From: Clostridia bacterium
GTDB lineage: Bacteria > Aerophobota > Aerophobia > Aerophobales > AE-B3A
NCBI GenBank assembly: GCA_009618505.1
Contig: WJOQ01000279.1
Location: 1 to 5,782 of the forward strand
Direction of reading: 5' to 3'
Length of the DNA: 5,782 bases
Each line of letters starts with the position of its first letter. Position 1 is the stretch's first letter. The notes beneath the pieces were generated by a model. That model was given only the letters and a program-made list of their open reading frames with translations, did no database searches and was not told where the DNA came from. Shown here piece by piece: positions 1 through 4,740 of this stretch. Both the position numbers and the translations under genes were made by a program.

Positions 1-276
1 AAAGGAGTAAAAATAGTACTTTAAAGATTTTAATTCTATGCACAATTCACCAGGTATATACTTGACGGTAAGGGTGGCCTGATCCGGAAGTCCAGAAAAA
101 GGACAAACGCAGGTGAATTCGTCGGTAGCATGCTCCATATGGATAGGGCGATAATGATACCGGTAAGGAAAGGTTTCAAGGATAGAGCGATCAATGACAG
201 AAGGGTCGAAAGTCTTCCCCACTGCTTTCCTTGCTTTTGCTTCAAGCTCAGAGGAGATTCGGTCTTCGTATTTCAT
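1..276 (-). CDS. queF: NADPH-dependent preQ0 (7-cyano-7-deazaguanine) reductase QueF, N-terminal 92 residues
   Basis: QueF reduces the nitrile of preQ0 to the aminomethyl group of preQ1, with NADPH, in cytosolic queuosine biosynthesis for tRNA. Seen: a 92-codon frame open to the window edge, so the C-terminus is missing. It holds EFTCVCPFSGLPD (residues 53-65), matching the QueF active site: C58 aligns with the catalytic Cys and D65, seven residues on, with the catalytic Asp. E81-L-K-S-L-K-Y-Y (81-88) fits the family's substrate-binding QueF motif. A catalytic Cys this close to the N-terminus fits the single-domain type (about 150-165 residues), not the two-domain E. coli type. The start is ATG 276-274, with AAGGA at 287-291 ten bases upstream; the frame is closed by the thioredoxin stop TAG (298-300). 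It lies 21 bases after thioredoxin, so cotranscription is likely. Oddities: GLPD replaces the commoner GQPD, and a second Cys (C56) sits two residues before C58. Confidence 0.95.
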   Translation of the reverse strand, partial: MKYEDRISSELEAKARKAVGKTFDPSVIDRSILETFPYRYHYRPIHMEHATDEFTCVCPFSGLPDQATLTVKYIPGELCIELKSLKYYFYSF

Positions 277-297
277 CTTACCTTCATCCTTCAACGT

Positions 298-633
298 CTA
301 AACCTCTTCCTTCAATATCGTCTCTATTTTGTCCTGTAAAGCCTTTTTAGGGACTATCCCCACTACCTTATCAACCAGCTTCCCGCTGCGGAAAAACAAA
401 AGAGTAGGAATTCCCATAATACGATATTCTCCAGCAACAGTAGAGTTTTCGTCAACATTCAGTTTTCCCACTTTAAGCTTTCCCTCATATTCCTTGCTAA
501 TCTCTTCTAATACTGGTGCCATCATACGGCAGGGAGCACACCACTCAGCCCAAAAATCAACTATTACAGGAAGTTCTGAATTTGTAACCTCATCCTTCCA
601 GCTTTGCTCGTTTAAAGAAATTATCTCTGACAT
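298..633 (-). CDS. trxA: Thioredoxin
   Basis: A small cytosolic dithiol-disulfide oxidoreductase that reduces protein disulfides, normally recharged by thioredoxin reductase. Seen: 111 residues, the usual thioredoxin length, with one complete fold and no signal peptide or membrane segment. The active site is W31-C-A-P-C35 (nucleophile C32, resolving C35), preceded by D26 in VDFWAEW. The cis-proline is P76 in G-I-P-T. The CAPC dipeptide replaces the commoner CGPC; both occur in true thioredoxins. The start ATG (633-631) has GAAGGAG (639-645) five bases upstream. It is the first gene of a likely two-gene unit with queF. Two promoter-like sequences lie upstream on this strand, the nearer one overlapped by a Fur/PerR-like box, so iron or peroxide control is possible but inferred. 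The family is certain. Whether this is the main cellular thioredoxin or a specialised copy cannot be told here. Confidence 0.96.
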   Translation of the reverse strand: MSEIISLNEQSWKDEVTNSELPVIVDFWAEWCAPCRMMAPVLEEISKEYEGKLKVGKLNVDENSTVAGEYRIMGIPTLLFFRSGKLVDKVVGIVPKKALQDKIETILKEEV

Positions 634-717
634 ATTTTCTCCTTCATATTATCCTGATTAGTCGAAGAATCATCTCTCTGCAATCTGTTCTACTTTACTT
701 CTTTTTCTATCTCTAAT

Positions 718-737
718 TGATAATGGTTTTCATTCTT
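718..737. promoter_or_regulatory. Fur/PerR-like operator overlapping the thioredoxin promoter
   Basis: The plus-strand bases TGATAATGGTTTTCA (718-732) match the 7-1-7 Fur pattern TGATAAT-N-ATTATCA at 12 of 14 defined positions. The classical 19-bp Fur box, aligned at 719-737, matches at about 14 of 19. The PerR pattern fits less well (about 10 of 14). The site covers the predicted transcription start and abuts the -10 box at 738-743, where a repressor would block transcription. Which Fur-superfamily member would bind is inference, and AT-rich DNA yields chance matches. Confidence 0.42.
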
Positions 738-766
738 ACTATAATTAAATGCTGGAAGGTCGTCAA
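738..766 (-). promoter_or_regulatory. Proximal sigma70-like promoter of thioredoxin-queF
   Basis: Read on the minus strand: a TTGACG -35 (761-766), a 17-base spacer and a TATAGT -10 (738-743). Five of six bases match consensus in each box and the spacing is ideal. The predicted transcription start is near 731, giving a leader of roughly 98 bases before the thioredoxin ATG. Prediction from sequence only. Confidence 0.65.
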
Positions 767-798
767 GCTCTACAATGTCCTTCTTTGACCTTTTGGCA

Positions 799-816
799 AA
801 TTACTATATGGTAATT
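799..816. promoter_or_regulatory. 18-bp inverted repeat downstream of the distal minus-strand promoter
   Basis: AATTAC and GTAATT form perfect 6-bp arms around a 6-base centre (TATATG). The dyad begins about five bases past the predicted start of the distal promoter, a usual repressor position. I do not recognise the binding protein. It resembles no strong terminator, since the arms are AT-rich. Confidence 0.35.
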
Positions 817-827
817 ATGAATAAACA

Positions 828-855
828 ATTATAGCAAAAGTTGCAAAAATTTCAA
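828..855 (-). promoter_or_regulatory. Distal minus-strand promoter, extended -10 type
   Basis: On the minus strand: TTGAAA (850-855), a 16-base spacer ending in TGC, then TATAAT (828-833). The TG one base before the -10 makes it an extended -10 promoter. The transcription start would be near 821, giving a thioredoxin leader of roughly 190 bases that contains the proximal promoter. It stands back to back with the ArsR promoter, the two -35 boxes being 17 bases apart. The local AT-richness makes a chance match possible. Confidence 0.55.
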
Positions 856-877
856 CTAACCCAAAAAAAAAGTTGCA
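836..877 (+). repeat. 10-bp direct repeat AAAAGTTGCA, two copies 32 bp apart
   Basis: Exact copies lie at 836-845 and 868-877. The 32-bp period is close to three helical turns, so both would face the same side of the DNA. Copy one lies in the spacer of the distal minus-strand promoter; copy two overlaps the -35 box of the plus-strand promoter. A shared regulator binding both is an inference. Confidence 0.4.
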
Positions 878-901
878 CATAATAAAAATTTGTATTATAA
901 T
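873..901 (+). promoter_or_regulatory. sigma70-like promoter of the ArsR/radical-SAM operon
   Basis: TTGCAC (873-878), a 17-base spacer, then a perfect TATAAT (896-901). A run of nine A residues (863-871) just upstream of the -35 could act as an UP-like element. The predicted start near 908 gives a leader of about 88 bases before the ArsR start codon. This is the best-scoring promoter by eye in the window. Confidence 0.65.
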
Positions 902-919
902 ATAGAGAATGTTCTATAT
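900..919. promoter_or_regulatory. Inverted repeat over the ArsR promoter start; candidate autoregulatory operator
   Basis: ATATAGA (900-906) and TCTATAT (913-919) form perfect 7-bp arms around a 6-base centre. The dyad covers the end of the -10 box and the predicted transcription start. ArsR-family repressors commonly bind AT-rich inverted repeats at their own promoters, so this is the natural candidate operator for the gene at 996. Binding is inferred from position and symmetry. Confidence 0.42.
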
Positions 920-995
920 AGAAAACTTTTGATAACTGAGTTGATTTTGTAGAATATTAATCTAAATCAATAAAAAGAAGGGGGAAGACTTTAAT

Positions 996-1364
996 ATGAA
1001 AAATCAAGAAAAAAAAGAAGTGGGTAAAAAGACTACAATGGAAAAGGAAAAGATAGATGTTGCTAAAACTTTTGGCATACTGGGAAGCAAAGTGAGATTG
1101 CAGATATTAAAGATAATCGCCAATGAGGAAAAGTGCGTAAACTCTCTTAGCAAGAATCTGAGGCTCTCGCAACCCACAATCTCCTATCATCTGGGACTCT
1201 TGCTCAATTTTGGTTTGGTCGAACAGTTCAAAAAAGCTCAATGGGTAAGATACAAATTAAATAAGAACAGGCTAGCAGAATTGATGAGTGTTTTTTCTGA
1301 GCTCTACGGGATTATCAGTTTTCAAAAAAGAAAGCGAGGGAGCCAACAAAAGGTTAAAAAATGA
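996..1364 (+). CDS. ArsR/SmtB-family winged-helix transcriptional regulator with an altered metal site
   Basis: A dimeric DNA-binding repressor type that usually releases DNA on binding a metal or after thiol oxidation. Seen: 122 residues with a lysine-rich tail at both ends and the ArsR winged helix in between, roughly residues 20-95. The recognition helix is S58-Q-P-T-I-S-Y-H-L-G with the following L-L-L-N-F-G-L-V; the wing is Q82-W-V-R-Y-K-L. The classical metal motif ELCVCDL appears as EKCVNSL: C47 is kept, the second Cys is N49, and C47 is the only cysteine in the protein. A standard arsenic/antimony site is therefore unlikely, and a single-thiol sensor, another ligand, or none is possible. 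The start is ATG 996 with AAGGGGG (978-984) eleven bases upstream; the internal ATG at 1038 has no good ribosome site. It is first in an operon with the radical-SAM gene, 19 bases downstream, which it probably controls. Confidence 0.9.
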   Translation: MKNQEKKEVGKKTTMEKEKIDVAKTFGILGSKVRLQILKIIANEEKCVNSLSKNLRLSQPTISYHLGLLLNFGLVEQFKKAQWVRYKLNKNRLAELMSVFSELYGIISFQKRKRGSQQKVKK

Positions 1365-1371
1365 AAAAGTA

Positions 1372-1377
1372 AGGAGG
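1372..1377 (+). promoter_or_regulatory. Ribosome binding site that sets the radical-SAM start
   Basis: AGGAGG lies six bases before ATG 1384-1386. The same frame is open from an ATG at 1288, but that start lies inside the ArsR gene and lacks a comparable ribosome site, so 1384 is preferred. Confidence 0.8.
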
Positions 1378-1383
1378 GACAGA

Positions 1384-2823
1384 ATGGATATAACTTATCT
1401 GATAAGATTCTTTTTGAAGAATCAGGTAAATCGTTGTGCCTTCAGCCTATTTGCCAGAAAGAATAGAAATGGCAGAAGTGCTCTTGCAGACATCTTCTCT
1501 CTTTACAGTAGTGAAAATGGCTATCTGCCATTTCTCAGAAAGCTAGAGATATTTCCCTTTTATCTCTTTTTCGAATCGGGCAGAATTCTCTTCAAGCAGA
1601 CTAAAGAAGAGGTGAAAAAGAAACTCAACAGTCCTGCAATGCAAAAAGGAATATCCCTTACTATGAGGTCAGTAGCTCATTATGGCTTAACCTATCCGCA
1701 AAAATTTATTGCTCCTCCTATAGTAGTCTGGAACTTTACTAATATCTGCAATTTAAAATGTAAGCATTGTTATCAAAGCGCCGGTAAAAAATTACCCCAA
1801 GAACTTTCTCTAGCCAAAAGACTGAATATTATTGACCAACTAGCAAGAGAGGAGGTTCTCTCGATTGCTTTCTCGGGAGGAGAGCCTCTGATGGACAGGG
1901 ACCTCTGGCCGGCAATCGAAAAAGCAAAAAAAGAAAATATGTATGTCTCTATAGCCACCAACGGAACTTTAATTACTGAAAAAATAGCAAAAAGAATGGC
2001 CGAAGTAGGAATAGACTATGTGGAGATAAGTCTAGATAGTATTCACCAAGAAAAACATGATGAGTTCAGAGGGACCCAGGGAGCCTGGGAAAGAGCAGTA
2101 AGAGGAATAAAGAAGGCCGTGGCCCAGAAAGCCTACCAAGTAGGCTTAGCCTCTACTATTACCAGAATGAATTTTAATGAACTAGAAGATTTGATAGAAT
2201 TCAGCATTAGTTTAGGAACGGACAAATTCTTTGCCTTCAACTTCATCCCGGTAGGACAAGGAAAAGATTTGATTGATCTGGATTTGACTCCCTCTATGCG
2301 AGAAAAAGTGTTAAACACTCTCTATGAATATTATCTTGAAAAAGGGACAACTACTCTTACTACCTGTCCTCAGTATGCACGGGTCTGTATGGATAAGAGC
2401 CAGGGAGAGTTCGCTGCTAGTAGTCACTACAGTATGAGCAAAGGGGATAAAACCCGCCTTCTAGCTGAATTTATAGGAGGGTGCGGAGTAGGAAGAGCCT
2501 ACTGCGCTATTCAACCGGACGGAATAGTCACTCCTTGCGTGTATATGCCCATAGAGGTAGGTGACCTAAAAAAGCAAACCTTCAAGGAAATATGGAATAA
2601 TTCCAGTGTTCTGGAAGAACTTCGCAGTCGTGAAGACCTGAAGGAGCACTGCGGAATATGTGAGTATAGAGCAGCCTGTGGAGGTTGTCGGGCCAGAGCT
2701 TACGCTTACTTTGGTGATTTAAAAGCACCTGATCCAGGTTGCATTAATAACCACAAAGCTTTTCTTCAACTAAAAAAGACCGAAGATACGAAACACCCGA
2801 CTTTAAGTCAGACCCTAGCCTGA
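1384..2823 (+). CDS. Radical SAM/SPASM domain protein of unknown substrate
   Basis: A cytosolic iron-sulfur enzyme that should cleave S-adenosylmethionine to start radical chemistry. Seen: 479 residues. Residues 1-110 are an N-terminal region with no motif I recognise. The radical-SAM core starts at V114-V-W-N-F-T and has C122-N-L-K-C126-K-H-C129 (CX3CX2C, the SAM-binding 4Fe-4S cluster), S164-G-G-E-P and A191-T-N-G-T. The C-terminal SPASM domain has C367, C374, G380-X4-C385, then C423-X2-C426-X5-C432-X2-C435 and C453, enough for two auxiliary clusters. An extra pair, C328 and C335 (CPQYARVC), precedes the SPASM domain. The cysteine-rich end ...CGGCRARAYAYFGD resembles haem/NirJ-like and peptide-modifying SPASM enzymes, but function cannot be assigned. 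From memory, anaerobes and archaea carry similar uncharacterised proteins with about 100 residues before the core. Second gene of the ArsR operon. No precursor peptide is visible nearby. Its stop overlaps the stop of the opposing gene by 9 bases. Confidence 0.93.
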   Translation: MDITYLIRFFLKNQVNRCAFSLFARKNRNGRSALADIFSLYSSENGYLPFLRKLEIFPFYLFFESGRILFKQTKEEVKKKLNSPAMQKGISLTMRSVAHYGLTYPQKFIAPPIVVWNFTNICNLKCKHCYQSAGKKLPQELSLAKRLNIIDQLAREEVLSIAFSGGEPLMDRDLWPAIEKAKKENMYVSIATNGTLITEKIAKRMAEVGIDYVEISLDSIHQEKHDEFRGTQGAWERAVRGIKKAVAQKAYQVGLASTITRMNFNELEDLIEFSISLGTDKFFAFNFIPVGQGKDLIDLDLTPSMREKVLNTLYEYYLEKGTTTLTTCPQYARVCMDKSQGEFAASSHYSMSKGDKTRLLAEFIGGCGVGRAYCAIQPDGIVTPCVYMPIEVGDLKKQTFKEIWNNSSVLEELRSREDLKEHCGICEYRAACGGCRARAYAYFGDLKAPDPGCINNHKAFLQLKKTEDTKHPTLSQTLA

Positions 2824-4512
2824 GAATTCTCCTAAAGACTTAATCTGATTTTCATTTTCTTCATAACAAAAAGCGGGAATAGGCAGAGTGGTAAAATCAT
2901 TAGCCTCTTTCTGAAAATCCTTAAGCTGAGTGGTTTCCTGAGTAATAGCGTTAAGTAGAACCATATCCCTAAATTTTCTAGGAAAATGATATTCTTCGAT
3001 TTTTTCCAAAACATCCCGATAACTGGCCGGACCAGTTGTCTTGATAGCAGCATTAACCTCTCCTAAACCTGAATGAACCATTACTCTTAAATTCATATTA
3101 TGGTAGGCCTTATCTATTCCTTCCAGAAGATTATTAAAATAATTTCGCCATCTAACCTGGTCTTGAGAATTCCACAAATAATCCCAGAAAATCCAGGTAC
3201 AGGCTACCACTGCAAAGGCAGGAATGCCATGCGATATAAAAAGCCAGGGAAAGCCCAGGTGCACCAGGTTGCCCCAGAGGTAAAGAGGATGCCTCCATCT
3301 CTGTTTGCTATAAACAGCTGGTAGCTCCCTAAAATAGTAACTCATAAGAGATTCTTCCTGTCGGAAAGTATCCAAGAGAGCATTTTGGATGCGTATTCCT
3401 GTTTTTTCCATCCCGCTTGTATTCAATTCCCCTCTGTCGACAGAATTAGAATTGAGCAAGGCTTTTTCTTCTTCTCGACCTACATAGAGCACTACTTCCA
3501 GAGAAAGGTTCTTCCTCTGCACATTCTCAAAAGTCTCCGCCCGAAAGATGAGAGAAAGAACGTTCTCTGACGGACAGGGAATGACTATACCTTCCCCCGC
3601 TTTAGTGCGAAGGAGAAACATCTCCAAATTGTTACCTTCCACTTTTGTATCTCTCCCTATCACTTCGCTCTGAGGAATGGGGGTGGGCAAAGACAAATCC
3701 CGAGAAAGATTTCTTACAGCAAAGATATTGTCAGGATAGGGAAATTGCTGGGTAACGTGGAAAAAATCGACTATCCTTTCCCGCATTGTCTTAGGAACTA
3801 TCTTTAAAAGAAGACTATCACCGGTAAGCTGAGAGATAATATCCCGATAAGCTTGCTCCACTAGCTCATAAGAGCTTGCCTTCTCTTTCTTTTCCTCTTC
3901 TCGGCGTCTTTTCTTAAAATAATCCCGCAGGTACTGATACTTGCGCAGAGGCTCAGCCCGGGAAGAATCATTATCCAGCTTAGCGTAAATCTCTTTTGCT
4001 TCAGTTAAAACTTCTACTAGCTCTTCTTTCTCTCCTCTTTGCCAGAAAGAAGAAACAATATTTCCCGTTCGCCTTACTCTCCTCCAGCGAAAATAGTTCA
4101 CAAAATTGGTTAGAAAAGTCTGCGGCCAAAGAAGAATAATAATCCAAAACATCTTAACTGACAGAATCATCATTAGATAAAGAAAAATACCCCGAATGCC
4201 TCTCTTTCTCAAGCTGCTACCCATTCCACCCATAACTTCCTGGAAATGAAGAAGAGAAGTATAGGCCTGCTCGCTCGAATTAATCTCTTCAGTCAGATGC
4301 TGTAATTCTCCCTCAGAAAGAGGAAATTCACTTTCTGGAGAGAAAATATCGTATTTTACGGTGTACCAGCCGTGCGAAAATCTGCGGAAGAAATCCTCTG
4401 TCTTTTCGGTCCAGGCAAACCAAGCACCCCTTTTCCCTCGACCCTGATTAAACCCGGGCAGGACCAGGACAACTCTTCTCTTGTGTTTACTTCTTACAGA
4501 CCAACTAGGCAT
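2815..4512 (-). CDS. Uncharacterised 565-residue protein with predicted membrane segments
   Basis: I do not recognise a family. Seen: a basic N-terminus (residues 1-13), then a short strand-like stretch V14-V-L-V-L-P-G-F. A strongly hydrophobic segment lies at about 107-130, followed by the basic R142-W-R-R-V-R-R. A highly charged stretch rich in E, K and R at about 160-220 probably forms helix or coiled coil. A mixed region (240-400) follows. Two hydrophobic segments separated by a short turn lie at about 408-427 and 429-447, with a soluble tail of about 115 residues after them. It is therefore probably a membrane protein with about three spans and large soluble parts. No catalytic motif stands out. 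The ATG (4512-4510) follows an in-frame TAA two codons upstream, so the gene cannot start earlier. The only well-spaced ribosome-site-like sequence is GAGGGGG (4523-4529), inside the palindromic repeat. It may be cotranscribed with the next gene upstream on this strand, though 228 bases separate them. Confidence 0.85.
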   Translation of the reverse strand: MPSWSVRSKHKRRVVLVLPGFNQGRGKRGAWFAWTEKTEDFFRRFSHGWYTVKYDIFSPESEFPLSEGELQHLTEEINSSEQAYTSLLHFQEVMGGMGSSLRKRGIRGIFLYLMMILSVKMFWIIILLWPQTFLTNFVNYFRWRRVRRTGNIVSSFWQRGEKEELVEVLTEAKEIYAKLDNDSSRAEPLRKYQYLRDYFKKRRREEEKKEKASSYELVEQAYRDIISQLTGDSLLLKIVPKTMRERIVDFFHVTQQFPYPDNIFAVRNLSRDLSLPTPIPQSEVIGRDTKVEGNNLEMFLLRTKAGEGIVIPCPSENVLSLIFRAETFENVQRKNLSLEVVLYVGREEEKALLNSNSVDRGELNTSGMEKTGIRIQNALLDTFRQEESLMSYYFRELPAVYSKQRWRHPLYLWGNLVHLGFPWLFISHGIPAFAVVACTWIFWDYLWNSQDQVRWRNYFNNLLEGIDKAYHNMNLRVMVHSGLGEVNAAIKTTGPASYRDVLEKIEEYHFPRKFRDMVLLNAITQETTQLKDFQKEANDFTTLPIPAFCYEENENQIKSLGEFSG

Positions 4513-4519
4513 CCTTTAT

Positions 4520-4563
4520 TCACCCCCTCACCTTAATCCTCTCCCCTCAGGGGAGAGGAGGCT
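4520..4563. repeat. REP-like palindromic repeat next to the 565-residue gene start
   Basis: A core of 11-bp perfect arms, 4537-4547 (TCCTCTCCCCT) and 4549-4559 (AGGGGAGAGGA), sits around a single C. It is flanked on the left by CCCCCTCACC (4523-4532). This CCCTCACC...CTCTCCCC...GGGGAGAG pattern is of a kind scattered between genes in many environmental bacteria. As RNA it would form a strong GC-rich hairpin. There is no downstream T-run on the minus strand, so it is not a canonical intrinsic terminator. The left edge supplies the GAGGGGG just upstream of the neighbouring start codon. Confidence 0.7.
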
Positions 4564-4652
4564 GTTACTCTTGTCGATAAACCACGAACAATAGACTATT
4601 TGCTTTAGTTTTGCATTCTTCGCTTTACGTTTTGGTTTTGATTTTCAGCTTT
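4564..4652. other. T-rich low-complexity spacer
   Basis: Plus-strand DNA rich in T, with recurring GCTTT words at 4602, 4622 and 4648 that continue into the tandem repeat at 4656 and 4696. It may be decayed repeat copies. No gene or clear promoter is visible here. Confidence 0.4.
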
Positions 4653-4740
4653 ATTGCTTTTTATTTTAACTATCCGCTATACGGTATCTTTCATTGCTTT
4701 TTGTTTTCACTATCCGCCATACGGAAAACGCTATACGCTA
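4653..4740. repeat. Two-copy 40-bp tandem repeat plus a partial third copy
   Basis: Bases 4653-4684 recur at 4693-4724 with three mismatches in 32, a period of 40 bp. Each copy ends in a C-T-A-T-C-C-G-C-Y-A-T-A-C-G-G module; CGCTATACGCTATTA at 4730-4743 looks like a further degenerate copy of that module. The array ends exactly at the stop codon of the neighbouring minus-strand gene. Its function is unknown; it resembles interspersed non-coding repeats found in intergenic DNA. Confidence 0.7.

Noticed and set aside
36..245. 69-residue minus-strand open frame with a hydrophobic stretch, suggesting a small membrane protein
   Set aside because: The same strand in another frame encodes the QueF N-terminus with its catalytic motif, so this is a shadow frame.
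775..834. 19-residue plus-strand open frame starting MSFFDLLANYYM, a possible precursor peptide
   Set aside because: It has no well-placed ribosome site, lies upstream of the plus-strand promoter and overlaps minus-strand promoter elements; probably chance.
1288..1383. Longer radical-SAM start at ATG 1288
   Set aside because: It lies inside the ArsR gene, lacks a ribosome site, and AGGAGG at 1372-1377 clearly marks ATG 1384.
2832..3053. 73-residue minus-strand frame inside the 565-residue gene
   Set aside because: It is a different-frame shadow of the long gene, with no independent start signals.
3100..3570. Plus-strand open frames opposite the 565-residue gene
   Set aside because: They are short, have no ribosome sites, and are antisense shadows of the minus-strand gene.
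4538..4558. Intrinsic terminator for the upstream minus-strand gene
   Set aside because: The hairpin is strong, but no T-run follows on the minus strand, and it sits next to the start of the next gene; it is better explained as a repeat element.
4653..4740. CRISPR array
   Set aside because: There are only two 40-bp units with no unique spacers between them, and no cas genes; it is a tandem repeat.
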